A DNA stretch of 64,000 bases. Source: Pseudomonadota bacterium (GTDB lineage Archaea; Thermoplasmatota; SW-10-69-26; JACQPN01; JAJPHT01). The notes under the pieces were generated by a model that was given only the letters and a program-made list of their open reading frames with translations, was not told the DNA's origin and ran no database searches. Location: the NCBI GenBank assembly GCA_021325135.1, contig JAJPHT010000036.1, forward strand, positions 1 to 64,000, in the 5' to 3' direction. The position numbers were made by a program, and so were the translations under genes. This document shows, piece after piece, positions 1-8,558 of the stretch (the first letter of the stretch is position 1; every line of letters begins with the position of its first letter).

Positions 1-107
1 ATCGAGCACCGTGGAGGAGCAGCATGACCACGCTGCTCGACACGGCCGGGCAAGCCCGGCCTATCGAGCACCGTGGAGGAGCAGCATGACCACGCTGCTC
101 GACACGG
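1..107. repeat. 45-bp exact direct repeat at window start
   Basis: Bases 1-45 are repeated exactly at 63-107. Between them sits a short perfect hairpin, CCGGGC-AA-GCCCGG (46-59). The second copy contains the Shine-Dalgarno and start codon of the PIN-domain gene, so the first copy is a duplicated start region that leads nowhere. A real tandem duplication is possible, but if base 1 is a contig end this is more likely an assembly or terminal-repeat artefact. Confidence 0.85.
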
Positions 108-484
108 ACGTCCTCATCGACCTGCTGCACAAGCGCGAGCCCACCACGTCGTTCCTCGCGGACCTGCGCGCCCGCGGCGAGACGCTGGCGACGACCAGCG
201 TCAACGCGGCGGAGCTGTGGCGCGGCGCGCGCTCGCAGGCCGCGCGCGAGGCGGTGGGCAAGCTCCTCATCGCGCTCCACGACGTGCCCTTCGGCCCGCG
301 CGCGGCGCGCCGCTTCGGCGAGGTCATGGACGCCCTGGACCGCGCGGGCGAGCCCATCGCCAACACGGACGGCCTCATCGCCGCGGCGGCGCTGGAGGCG
401 GGCGCGCGCCTCGTGACGCGCAACGGGAAGGAGTTCCGCCGCGTGCCCGGCCTCGAAGTGCTCGTCCCCCAGGGGAAGCGCTGA
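86..484 (+). CDS. VapC-like PIN-domain ribonuclease (toxin)
   Basis: The 132-aa protein begins MTTLLDTDVLIDLLH, the classic PIN opening with the first metal-binding Asp (DTDVLID). It has a conserved Glu in NAAELWRGAR and acidic residues in NTDGLIAAAA, and ends with the VTRNGKEF motif typical of VapC (usually 125-140 aa). PIN toxins are Mg-dependent RNases that usually cleave tRNA or rRNA and are paired with an upstream VapB antitoxin. No antitoxin is visible because the window begins here. The ATG at 86 is preceded by GTGGAGGAG and is preferred over an in-frame upstream start. Its TGA overlaps the ATG of the next gene (TGATG), so the two are probably co-translated. Confidence 0.85.
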   Translation: MTTLLDTDVLIDLLHKREPTTSFLADLRARGETLATTSVNAAELWRGARSQAAREAVGKLLIALHDVPFGPRAARRFGEVMDALDRAGEPIANTDGLIAAAALEAGARLVTRNGKEFRRVPGLEVLVPQGKR

Positions 485-1113
485 TGGAGGCCGTCGTCGA
501 GGTGGAGCACGCCGGCTGCTACACGTCGGACCTGACGCGCCGGCTGGGCGTCGCCATCACCGTGCTCTCCGGGCACGCGACGCCCGAAGGGAGCGTGGGC
601 CTCTGGGAGCTCTCCGGCCCGGACGCCGTGCTCCCCCGCGCCGTGGAGGAGCTTCGCGCGCACCCCAACGTGCGCCGCGCGGACGTGCTCCAGCGCCGCC
701 CCGGCTCGTGGATCCTGGAGACGCTGGACACCGAGGCCGAGGTCTCCAACGCGCTCATCGCGGCGGGGCTCGTGTTCCTCCCGCCCGTCCTCATCGCGGA
801 GGGCACCGAGACGTACCGCGTCTTCGCCCTGGAGCGCCGGCAGGTGGACCGCGCGGTGAAGGCGCTGGCGAAGCGCAACCGCGTCGTGGTCCGCTCCGTG
901 CGCGACCGCGTCGTCGCCTCCTCGCCCCTCGCCGCGCTCACGCCGAAGCAGCGCGAGACGCTGGAGGCCGCGTGGCGCGAAGGGTGGTACGACCGCCCGC
1001 GGCGCACCGACCAGGCCGCGCTGGCGCGCCGGCTGGGCGTCTCGCGCCCCGCGCTGGCCGAGCGCCTCGCGCGCGCCGAGGCCAACGCCATGCGGGCGCT
1101 TTTCGAGGGGTGA
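484..1113 (+). CDS. HTH-10 (bacterio-opsin activator-type) regulator
   Basis: This 209-aa protein has an N-terminal alpha/beta sensor region and a C-terminal helix-turn-helix. The C-terminus reads LTPKQRETLEAAWREGWYD, then TDQAALARRLGVSRPALAERL, the pattern of the HTH_10 domain found in Bat/DmsR-type archaeal regulators. The ligand is not evident. It overlaps the PIN gene by one base, so the two share a transcript, although the regulator does not look like a VapB antitoxin. Family assignment is confident; the regulated genes are unknown. Confidence 0.85.
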   Translation: MEAVVEVEHAGCYTSDLTRRLGVAITVLSGHATPEGSVGLWELSGPDAVLPRAVEELRAHPNVRRADVLQRRPGSWILETLDTEAEVSNALIAAGLVFLPPVLIAEGTETYRVFALERRQVDRAVKALAKRNRVVVRSVRDRVVASSPLAALTPKQRETLEAAWREGWYDRPRRTDQAALARRLGVSRPALAERLARAEANAMRALFEG

Positions 1114-1114
1114 T

Positions 1115-1306
1115 TCACGCCTTCTTCTCGTGCATCTCGGGCGGCAGCAGGTTGGGAATGCCGCCCTCGATGGGGTAGTGGAAGTCGCAGGTGGCGCAGT
1201 AGAGGTCGCCCTCCACGATCTCCACCTCGCTCTTCTCCTGGATGGTGAGGACGAGGTCCGTCTTGTGGACCGGGCAGCAGAGGATCTCCATGAGGTCCTG
1301 CTTCAT
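1115..1306 (-). CDS. Trm112-like zinc-binding protein (UPF0434)
   Basis: A 63-aa protein starting MKQDLMEILCCPVHK, with a second cysteine pair in YCATCDFHYPIEGGIPNLL. This is the Trm112/YcaR fold, a small zinc ribbon with the 'YPI..GIP.LLP' signature. In archaea and eukaryotes Trm112 is the activating partner of tRNA, rRNA and protein methyltransferases. The internal ATG at 1306 is chosen because family members begin right before the 'LL.CP.CK' motif; nine extra residues would be added from 1333. It ends head-to-head against the HTH gene and lies 42 bases downstream of the SPFH gene. Confidence 0.85.
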   Translation of the reverse strand: MKQDLMEILCCPVHKTDLVLTIQEKSEVEIVEGDLYCATCDFHYPIEGGIPNLLPPEMHEKKA

Positions 1307-1348
1307 GGGACCGGGCAGGGGGCCCCCGCCCAAAAGGGTTGGGGAGCC

Positions 1349-2233
1349 CTACCCCGACGCCGCGACCACCGGCTGGGCGCCGCGCTCGCTGACGAGCACG
1401 ACGAGGAGGTTCTTCACCATCTCGGCCTTGCGCGTCTCGTCCATGCGCACGATGTCGCGCTCGTCCAGGGACTTGAGCACGCCTTCGACCATGCTCACGG
1501 CGCCCTCCACGATGCGGGCGCGCGCGGCGAGGATGGCGGCGGCCTGCTGGCGCTGGAGCATGGCGCCCGCGATCTCGGTGCTGTAGGCCAGGTGCGTGAG
1601 GCGCGCCTCGGTGACCTCGACGCCGGAGAGCTCCAGGCGCGTCTGAAGCTCCTCGCGGAGGTCCTGCGCGACCTCGTCGGCGTTGCCGCGCAGGCTGCGC
1701 GCGTCGGGGTGCGAGCCCACGTCGTAGGGGTACTTCGCGGCGAGGTGGCGGATGGCCGTCTCGCTCTGCACCTGCACGAACTGCGCGTAGTCCTCCACGT
1801 CGAAGACGGCGCGGGCCGTGTCCACGACGCGCCAGACGACGACGCAGGCGATCTCGATGGGGTTGCCGTCCGCGTCGTTCACCTTCAGCTGCGGGCTCGT
1901 GAAGTTGCGCACCTTGAGGCTGACCGCGCGCCGCACCGCGAAGGGGTTCGTCCAGTACCAGCCGGCCTCGCGCACGGTGCCGCGGTACTTGCCGAACACG
2001 ACGAGGACGACCGCCTCGTTGGGCTGCACGAGGAAGAGGCCGCGCGAGACGAGGATGGCGGCGACGAAGACGAGGATGCCCAGCACGAGGACCAGCGGTT
2101 GCGCGAAGCCCGCGCCTGCGATGGCCAGCGCGATGGCGCCGGCGTAGAGGCCGAGGGCGAGGACGAGCATCGCGGCGCCGGAGAGGCCAAGGCCGGCGGT
2201 CTCGCGGATCGACGTGGCGGGCGTGGGGGCCAT
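1349..2233 (-). CDS. SPFH/stomatin-prohibitin family membrane protein
   Basis: 294 aa. Two N-terminal hydrophobic segments (about residues 16-40 and 45-65) are followed by the SPFH/Band 7 domain: [20 protein letters not shown], then [11 protein letters not shown], then a region ending in the [22 protein letters not shown] helix and an Ala/Arg-rich coiled coil. SPFH proteins form oligomeric membrane scaffolds that organise microdomains or regulate membrane proteases. No NfeD-type partner or protease of the usual kind is adjacent, but the next gene upstream encodes an exported serine protease. Length is normal for a short flotillin/SPFH protein. Confidence 0.88.
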   Translation of the reverse strand: MAPTPATSIRETAGLGLSGAAMLVLALGLYAGAIALAIAGAGFAQPLVLVLGILVFVAAILVSRGLFLVQPNEAVVLVVFGKYRGTVREAGWYWTNPFAVRRAVSLKVRNFTSPQLKVNDADGNPIEIACVVVWRVVDTARAVFDVEDYAQFVQVQSETAIRHLAAKYPYDVGSHPDARSLRGNADEVAQDLREELQTRLELSGVEVTEARLTHLAYSTEIAGAMLQRQQAAAILAARARIVEGAVSMVEGVLKSLDERDIVRMDETRKAEMVKNLLVVLVSERGAQPVVAASG

Positions 2234-2266
2234 GCGGGCGTAACGGGGCAGGCTGGCTTGAAGCCC

Positions 2267-3310
2267 TCACAGCGGGGGCAGCGAGCCGGGGTCGAGGAGC
2301 TGCCACGTCGCGAGGCGCACGTCGAGCCCGCCCTTCTCCTTCGCGTACTGGAGGGCGTGGTCGAGGTTCGTGATGCCGGTGGTGGTGGGCGGGTTGAACG
2401 GGTCGGCCGCGTAGATCGTGCTCGTGACGACGACGCCCAGCGCGTGGCCATCCGCGGTCATGGCGCCGCTGCCGGAGTCGCCGGGAAGCACCGGGAACTG
2501 CGTCTCGGCGTAGGTGGTCCAGCCCGCGACCTCGGTGACGTAGCCCTCCTTCTCCATGATGGGCTCGACGCCCTGGCGCAGGTCGGAGTTGCCGTAGGTG
2601 AGCACCTTGTCCAGGGGCTGCACCTGGCCCGAGTCCGCGAGGCCCACGGGACCGCCGAAGTGCAGCATGGCGGGGCTCGTGATCGCGACGGCGGAGGCGT
2701 CGAGGCGGATGAGGGCGAAGTCGTTGGCGTCGCAGGTGGCGGCGTCCTTCTCGTTGGCGCAGTCCGCGGGGTGCGTGGGATCGTCGGGGACCTCGCTGTT
2801 GTTCATGACGTACCACGAGGAGTACGCGATGCTGCCCTTGGCGACGCCGGGGCCGACGTCGGCCGGATCGCCGATCTTGAGGCCGCTCACGCAGTGCGCG
2901 GCGACGCCCAGGTAGACGGTCGCGTTGTCGGGGCTCGTGAAGACGAAGTTGGACGTGCACTCGCGCTGGCCGCCGGAGCCGGTGGGGTCGCGCGGGTCGC
3001 CGTTGGTGATGACCTGCACGCCGGGGCGGATCTTCGCGGCGTCGGGCGCGGCCCACGCGACGGGGGGCGCGGCGACGGGCGTGGAGTTGGGCGTCGCGTT
3101 GGGGGCCGACGAAGGGTCGGGAGTCCCCTGCGTCGACGGGGGCGCGCTGCCGTTGGTCGCGGGCGCGTCCGGGGTCGAGCCGGCGGGCGTCGCGCCGGTG
3201 GGCGTGACGTTGCCCAGGGCGGCGGGCGTCTCGGGGTCCTGGGGGGTCGGCTTGGCGCAACCGGCGACGAGGGCGAGTGCCACGAGGCAGGCGAGCGCCG
3301 CGGGACGCAT
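2267..3310 (-). CDS. Trypsin-fold serine protease lipoprotein
   Basis: 347 aa. The lipobox LVAGC (Cys18) follows a signal peptide, and a Thr/Pro/Ser-rich linker runs to about residue 85. The catalytic domain carries an apparent chymotrypsin-type triad: His139 in GVAAHCV, Asp197 in NDFALIRLD and Ser279 in PGDSGSG. This indicates a membrane-anchored protease facing the outside. It is the downstream member of a tandem pair with a paralogue at 3336-4184, 25 bases apart, which has lost two triad residues. Substrate and processing are unknown. The start is the ATG directly before the signal peptide. Confidence 0.85.
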   Translation of the reverse strand: MRPAALACLVALALVAGCAKPTPQDPETPAALGNVTPTGATPAGSTPDAPATNGSAPPSTQGTPDPSSAPNATPNSTPVAAPPVAWAAPDAAKIRPGVQVITNGDPRDPTGSGGQRECTSNFVFTSPDNATVYLGVAAHCVSGLKIGDPADVGPGVAKGSIAYSSWYVMNNSEVPDDPTHPADCANEKDAATCDANDFALIRLDASAVAITSPAMLHFGGPVGLADSGQVQPLDKVLTYGNSDLRQGVEPIMEKEGYVTEVAGWTTYAETQFPVLPGDSGSGAMTADGHALGVVVTSTIYAADPFNPPTTTGITNLDHALQYAKEKGGLDVRLATWQLLDPGSLPPL

Positions 3311-3335
3311 GGGACGACCTTCCCTGAACCAGGCT

Positions 3336-4184
3336 TCAACTCTGCGATGACTGCGTTGAACCGATGCCGCCCGACGCGAGGAGGTCCCACGTCATGAGCG
3401 TCATGTGGAGCTTCGCGTGCTCGTCGGCGTACTCCATGAGCTTGTCCAGGCGGGCGACGCCGTTGGCGCCGGGGTTGGGCGCGACGCCCAGGGTGATCAT
3501 GACGCCCACGGCCTTGCCATCCGGGGTCGTGACGCCCGCGCCCATCTGGCCCGGGAGCGTCGGCTCGCCGTAGACCATGTAGGCCCACGAGCCCACCTGC
3601 GCGGCGACGACGCCCTGGCGCGCGTGGAGCGCCTCGGGGAGCCCGTCGCTGAGGTTCGCGTAGCTGCGCACGCGCTCGCCCACGGAGACGGCGCCGAAGT
3701 CCGCGAGCCCCACGGGGCCTCCGTAGTGGAGCATCGCGGGGTTCACCCACTTGCGGTCGCGGTCGTCGACGCGGAAGACGGCGAAGTCGTTGTAGTTGAG
3801 CGCGTCGGCGTCCGTCTCGTGGACCTCGGCCATGGTCTCGAAGGAGGAGTAGATCAGCACCGCGATGGTGTCGTTGGTGCCGATGCTCGCCAGCGATCCC
3901 ACGTGCATGTCGCGCACGCAGTAGGCGGTCGTGCCCACGAACACGCTGGTGTTGTCGGGGCGGATGAAGACGAAGTTGGCGGGGCAGTCGGCCTTCGGCG
4001 TGTGGATGAGCGCGCCGGGACGGATCTTCGCGGACTCCAGCGGCGCCCAGCCCGGGTTGTCGGGCGCGACGGGGTCGCCGGGCACGATGCGGCCCTGCTT
4101 GAGGGGCGCCCCCGCCTGCGAGGTGCAGCCCGCGAGCAGGGCGCTGCCAAGGAGGATGAGGGCGAGGACCGGGGCCGCGCGCAT
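3336..4184 (-). CDS. Degenerate trypsin-fold lipoprotein (pseudoprotease)
   Basis: 282 aa with lipobox LLAGC (Cys20). It aligns along its length with the next gene downstream: KIRPG, NFVF.(R/S)PDN, NDFA..R.D, PAMLH(F/Y)GGPVGLAD. The catalytic His is Tyr88 (TTAYCV against AAHCV). The GDSGSG nucleophile motif is GQMGAG, with Met214 where Ser should be. The Asp (Asp133) is kept. The fold is therefore likely preserved while hydrolysis is lost, as in haptoglobin- or masquerade-type pseudoproteases. It probably shares a promoter with its active paralogue and could act as its binding partner or regulator; that role is inference. Confidence 0.85.
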   Translation of the reverse strand: MRAAPVLALILLGSALLAGCTSQAGAPLKQGRIVPGDPVAPDNPGWAPLESAKIRPGALIHTPKADCPANFVFIRPDNTSVFVGTTAYCVRDMHVGSLASIGTNDTIAVLIYSSFETMAEVHETDADALNYNDFAVFRVDDRDRKWVNPAMLHYGGPVGLADFGAVSVGERVRSYANLSDGLPEALHARQGVVAAQVGSWAYMVYGEPTLPGQMGAGVTTPDGKAVGVMITLGVAPNPGANGVARLDKLMEYADEHAKLHMTLMTWDLLASGGIGSTQSSQS

Positions 4185-4289
4185 GGCGAGCCCTCCTCCG
4201 CGCCCGGATCAAGGGTTGTGGTGCGCCCCTTGCCCAGGGGAGGAGGGAAGTCCGGCAGGTTCAAACCCCACCGGGGCGGACCCCCGGAC

Positions 4290-5051
4290 GTGGAGTGGAC
4301 CCTCGCCTTCGGCGGCGCGGTCTCCGGCCTGGCCGCGGCGGCGTTCGCCTACGCGGCGGCGCGCTTCCTCTTCCGCGGCGAAGGGCAGGAGCGCCGCGCC
4401 TCGCGCGCCTTCGCCGCGTGGTGGGCCGGCCTGGCCGCCTACACCGCGCTCCAGGGGCTCGACGATCTTCTGGGCGCCTTCGGGGCCGCGTCGCTCCCGG
4501 TCTTCGCCGCGGTGCGCTACGCGACGCTCGCGCTCATCTGCCTGGCCTTCGCAGGGCTCGCCCACTACGTCCTCTACGTCCGCACCGGCCACGGGCGGTG
4601 GGCCTCGTGGGCGTGGGCCTACTACGGCCTGCTGGCGGGCGCGTTCGTGGCCATCGTCGCCTCGGCAGGGCCCAGCGGCGTCGTGATCCAGCGCTGGCGC
4701 ACCGACGTCTCCCTGGGCCGGCCCGTGAACGTGCCCCTCTTCGCGGCGTGCCTCCTGCTGGCCATCGTCCCGGTGCTGGCCGCCACCGCTTCGTACCTGG
4801 GGCTGCGCGGCCGCTCCCAGGACGAGAGGCAGCGCCGCCGCATCCTCGTCGTGGGGAGCGGCATCCTCCTGGCCCTCGTCGCCATGGCCGTCTCCCGCGC
4901 GTCCAACGACGACGCGTTCCAGCTCGTCGCGCGCCCCACCCTGGGCGCGGGCGTGGCGCTCCTCATCGCGCGCGAGTTCCGCGACCCGCGCCCGCCCCGG
5001 GACCCCGCCCGCCAGCGAGGCCTGGAGCAGCGCGTCCGCGAGCTCGTCTGA
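4290..5051 (+). CDS. Seven-transmembrane membrane protein, unknown function
   Basis: 253 aa with seven clear hydrophobic segments and a C-terminal charged tail (EFRDPRPPRDPARQR). No enzyme motif or conserved Lys/His signature is recognised. The size and 7-TM layout resemble sensor-type membrane domains, but no kinase or output domain is attached. The start is taken as the GTG at 4290, giving VEWTLAFGGAV directly before TM1; no good Shine-Dalgarno is seen. It diverges from the protease pair and converges with metH, whose stop lies 2 bases away. Confidence 0.65.
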   Translation: MEWTLAFGGAVSGLAAAAFAYAAARFLFRGEGQERRASRAFAAWWAGLAAYTALQGLDDLLGAFGAASLPVFAAVRYATLALICLAFAGLAHYVLYVRTGHGRWASWAWAYYGLLAGAFVAIVASAGPSGVVIQRWRTDVSLGRPVNVPLFAACLLLAIVPVLAATASYLGLRGRSQDERQRRRILVVGSGILLALVAMAVSRASNDDAFQLVARPTLGAGVALLIAREFRDPRPPRDPARQRGLEQRVRELV

Positions 5052-5053
5052 CG

Positions 5054-8000
5054 TCAGCGCGCGTCGAAGTAGCGCGCCTCGGGGTGATGGAACACGAGGG
5101 CCGACACGCTGGCCTCGGGGTCCATCATGAAGCCCTCCGTGAGCCCCACGCCGACGTCGGCGGGCTGGAGGAGGCGGAAGAGCTTGGCCTGGTCCGCGAG
5201 GTCGGGGCACGCGGGGTATCCGAAGGAGACGCGCACGCCGCGGTACGCGCCCTGGAAGGTCTCGCGCATGGTGACGCCCTCCGCGTCGGGGATGCCCCAC
5301 GAGGCGCGGATGCGCTTGTGCAGGTACTCGGCAAGCCCTTCCGCGGCCTCCAGCGCGAGGGCCTGGAGCGCGTGGCTCCGGAGGTACTCGCCCTGCGCCT
5401 TCCAGCGCTCGGCCTGCTCGCGGACGCCGGGCCCCGCCGTCACGCAGAGCATGGCGATGCTATCAAGAGGACCGCCCACGGGGGCCACCCAGTCGGCGAC
5501 GCAGCGCCGCGGCGACTCGCGCTGGCGCGGGAACGCGAAGCGCTCGACGACCTTCTCTCCAGGCGCCTCGGGGTCGTAGACGAGGAGGGAGTCCCCGTCG
5601 CCGTGCGCGGGGAAGAAGCGCCACACCGCGCCCAGGCGCAGGATGCGCGCGGCCTCGCGCTGGAGCGCCTCGACGACCTCCACCAGCTCCAGCGCGCGGG
5701 GGTCCTTCTGGGCGACGAGCTTCTCCACGTCGCCGCGCAGGCCCAGGTGCTTGCCGTAGAGCATCACGGGGTTGACGAAGGGGAGGATGGAGGCGAGGTC
5801 GGGGCGCAGGACGTGGCGCGAGAAGTCCGGCGCGCGGGGGAGCGAGGCGAGGCGCGAGAGGGGCGCGTGCTCGCCGGGCGCGGGCGCCGCGGGCGAGGGC
5901 GCCTCCAGCGCGGCGTACTCCTCGGCGGCGCGCCGCAGCAGCGCGTCGCGCTGGGGAGAGAACCACTGGTTGGCCAGCGCGAGCCCGCTCATGGCGTCCT
6001 TGGCGTAGAACGTGGGCGCGGCGTAGGCGGGCGCGATCCGGGAGCCCGTGAAGCGCTTCGTGAGCGCGGCGCCGCCCACGAGGAGCGGCAGGTCCACGCC
6101 CGCGGCGCGGAGGTCCTGCGCGGTGGCGACCATCTGCTGCGCGCTCTTCACCAGCAGGCCCGAGAGGCCGATGGCGTCGGGATTGTGCTCGCGCACGGCC
6201 TTGACAAGCTCCTCGGGGGCCACCTTGATGCCGAGGTTCACGACCTCGTAGCCGTTGTTGGAGAGGATGATCTCCACGAGGTTCTTGCCGATGTCGTGGA
6301 CGTCGCCCTTCACCGTCGCGAGGACGACCTTCCCCTTGCGGCCGGCGTCCGCGCGCTCCATGTGGGGCTTGAGGTGGTCGACGGCGGCCTTCATGGCCTC
6401 CGCGCTCTGGAGCACCTCGGCGACGATGAGCTGGTTCGCGTTGAAGAGGCGGCCCACCTCGTCCATGCCCGCCATGAGGGGCCCGTTGATGATCTCCAGC
6501 GCCTTGCGCTCCCGGAGCGCGAGGTCGAGGTCCGCGAGGAGCCCCTCCTTGGTGCCCTCGACGATGCAGCGCGCGAGGCGCTCGTCCAGGGGGAGGTCCA
6601 CGGCCGGCTTCGCGGCCTTCGTCTTCCCGCTGAAGTGCGCCGCGAACGCCTGCGCGTCGATGCGGCTCCCCAGGAGGTCCTCGCAGACGCGGCGGTCCTC
6701 CTCGGGGATGGAGGGGTATCGCTCCAGGTGCTCCGTGTTGACGATGGCGTAGGTGAGCCCCGCCTCCACGCAGTGGTGGAGGAAGACGGAGTTGAGCGTC
6801 TCGCGCCCCGCGGCGGGCAGGCCGAAGGAGACGTTGCTGATGCCCAGGATCGTGCCGCAGCGGGGGAAGCGCTCCGCGATGAGGCGCACGCCCTCGATGG
6901 TCTCCGCGGCGCTGCCGACGTACTGCGCGTCGCCCGTGCCGCACGGGAAGACCAGAGGATCGAAGATGATGTCCTCAGGCGCCAGGCCGTATCTCTCGGT
7001 GAGCAGACGATGGCTCCGCTCGGCGATGGCCAGCTTGCGCGCCCGCGTGACGGCCATGCCCTGCCGCGGGTCCTCGTCGATGCAGCCCACGACGACGGCC
7101 GCGCCGTAGGCCTTCAGGAGCGGCACGACCTTCTCGAAGCGCTCCTCGCCCTCCTCCAAGTTCACGGAGTTGACGATGGCCTTGCCCTGGGAGCGCTTCA
7201 GCGCGGCCTCCAGGACCGCGGCATCAGTGCTATCAATCATCAAGGGCGCCTGCACCTTGCGCGTGAGCTGCGGCAGCAGCGCATCCAGGTCCGCCAGCTC
7301 GTCGCGGTCCGGGTCCGCTAGGCAGACGTCCACGACCTGCGCGCCCCCCTTGACCTGCGCGCGGCCCACCTCGCCGGCCTCCTCCCACTTGCCCTCGGCC
7401 ACGAGGCGCTTGAACTTGCGCGAGCCGATGACGTTGGTGCGCTCGCCCACGAGGACGGGGCGGTTCGCGGGGTCGATCTCCAGGTACTCGACGCCCGAGA
7501 CGTGGCGGCGCCTGCCCTGCGCGGGCTCGCGGGGACGCTTCCCTTCGACGAGCCGGCGAAGCTCGCGGACGTGCGCGGGCGTCGTGCCGCAGCAGCCGCC
7601 CACGAGGTTGACGAGCCCCTCGTCCACGAACCTCCTCATCTTCCGGGCCAGCGACTCGGGCGTCTCCTCGTAGCGCCCCTCGTGGTCGGGCAGGCCCGCG
7701 TTGGGATAGCAATGCACGGGGCACGTCGCCAGCGAGGAGAGCGTGCGGAGGTGGTCCGCCATGAACTCAGGGCCCGTCGCGCAGTTGAGCCCCACGGTGA
7801 GGGGGCGGAAGTGCTCGACGGCGGCGTAGAACGCGTCGATGGGCTGCCCCGCGAGCATGGTGCCCATGGGCTCGATGGTGGCGGAGAGCATGATGGGCGC
7901 CTCGCGCCCCGCCTCGGCGAACGCCTCGCGCGCGCCCAGCGCGGCGGCCTTCACGTTGAGCGTGTCCTGGCTCGTCTCGACAAGGAGCGCGTCGACGCCG

Positions 8001-8446
8001 CCTTCCATGAGGCCGATGGCCTGCTCGCGGTAGCCTTCGCGCAGCGCGTCGAACGTGGTGCCGCCCGTGACGGTGAGCGCGCGCGTGGTGGGCCCGATGC
8101 TGCCCGCGACGAACCGGGGGCCCGGGAACCTCGCGGCCGCCTCGCGGGCGATCTGCGCGGCGCGGCGGTTGATCTCGCGGCACCGGTCGGCGAGCCCGAA
8201 CTCCGCCAGCACCAGGGGCGTGCCGCCGAAGGTGTTGGTCTCCACGACGTCCGCGCCCGCCTCGTAGTACTGCTCGTGGATGCGGCGCACGACGTGGGGC
8301 GCGAAGAGGTTCAGCGCCTCGGGGCACCCCTCGTGCTGCGCGCCGCCGTGGTCCTCCACGGTCAGCTTCGCAGCCTGGAGCATCGTGCCCATGCCGCCGT
8401 CCAGCACGACGATGCGCTCTTTGAGGAGGTCCGCGAGGGTGGTCAT
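5054..8446 (-). CDS. metH: Cobalamin-dependent methionine synthase
   Basis: 1130 aa, full-length four-module MetH. Order: homocysteine-binding barrel (GGMGTMLQ near the start; zinc ligands in GLNCATGP and GGCCGTTP), methyltetrahydrofolate/pterin barrel (VLVGERTNVIGSRKFK), B12-binding module with DVHDIGKN (cobalt-ligand His717), and the C-terminal SAM-dependent reactivation domain (RVSFGYPACPD). It transfers a methyl group from 5-methyl-THF through cobalamin to homocysteine. The ATG at 8446 (MTTLADLLKERIVVLDGG) is preceded by GGTGGAG; an upstream in-frame start would add 13 unlikely residues. metF and metK lie directly upstream on the same strand. Many archaea use the short MetE-like core enzyme, so full-length MetH here suggests bacterial acquisition. 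Confidence 0.97.
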   Translation of the reverse strand: MTTLADLLKERIVVLDGGMGTMLQAAKLTVEDHGGAQHEGCPEALNLFAPHVVRRIHEQYYEAGADVVETNTFGGTPLVLAEFGLADRCREINRRAAQIAREAAARFPGPRFVAGSIGPTTRALTVTGGTTFDALREGYREQAIGLMEGGVDALLVETSQDTLNVKAAALGAREAFAEAGREAPIMLSATIEPMGTMLAGQPIDAFYAAVEHFRPLTVGLNCATGPEFMADHLRTLSSLATCPVHCYPNAGLPDHEGRYEETPESLARKMRRFVDEGLVNLVGGCCGTTPAHVRELRRLVEGKRPREPAQGRRRHVSGVEYLEIDPANRPVLVGERTNVIGSRKFKRLVAEGKWEEAGEVGRAQVKGGAQVVDVCLADPDRDELADLDALLPQLTRKVQAPLMIDSTDAAVLEAALKRSQGKAIVNSVNLEEGEERFEKVVPLLKAYGAAVVVGCIDEDPRQGMAVTRARKLAIAERSHRLLTERYGLAPEDIIFDPLVFPCGTGDAQYVGSAAETIEGVRLIAERFPRCGTILGISNVSFGLPAAGRETLNSVFLHHCVEAGLTYAIVNTEHLERYPSIPEEDRRVCEDLLGSRIDAQAFAAHFSGKTKAAKPAVDLPLDERLARCIVEGTKEGLLADLDLALRERKALEIINGPLMAGMDEVGRLFNANQLIVAEVLQSAEAMKAAVDHLKPHMERADAGRKGKVVLATVKGDVHDIGKNLVEIILSNNGYEVVNLGIKVAPEELVKAVREHNPDAIGLSGLLVKSAQQMVATAQDLRAAGVDLPLLVGGAALTKRFTGSRIAPAYAAPTFYAKDAMSGLALANQWFSPQRDALLRRAAEEYAALEAPSPAAPAPGEHAPLSRLASLPRAPDFSRHVLRPDLASILPFVNPVMLYGKHLGLRGDVEKLVAQKDPRALELVEVVEALQREAARILRLGAVWRFFPAHGDGDSLLVYDPEAPGEKVVERFAFPRQRESPRRCVADWVAPVGGPLDSIAMLCVTAGPGVREQAERWKAQGEYLRSHALQALALEAAEGLAEYLHKRIRASWGIPDAEGVTMRETFQGAYRGVRVSFGYPACPDLADQAKLFRLLQPADVGVGLTEGFMMDPEASVSALVFHHPEARYFDAR

Positions 8447-8463
8447 CCTGCTCCACCCCGCAA

Positions 8464-8535
8464 CGCCACGACGCGACGGCGCCACGACGCAACGCCTCGG
8501 GAATCGTCGCGTCGTGGCGTCGTCGCGTCGTGGCG
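8464..8535. repeat. 27-bp inverted repeat between metF and metH
   Basis: Arms 8464-8490 and 8509-8535 are complementary with one mismatch around an 18-base loop. Each arm itself contains two copies of CGCCACGACGC. In metF-metH mRNA this would form a very stable hairpin just upstream of metH, which could attenuate, stabilise or separate the two transcripts. It may also be a REP-like mobile palindrome. Confidence 0.85.
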
Positions 8536-8558
8536 TCTCGACGTGGCGGGAAGGCCGA

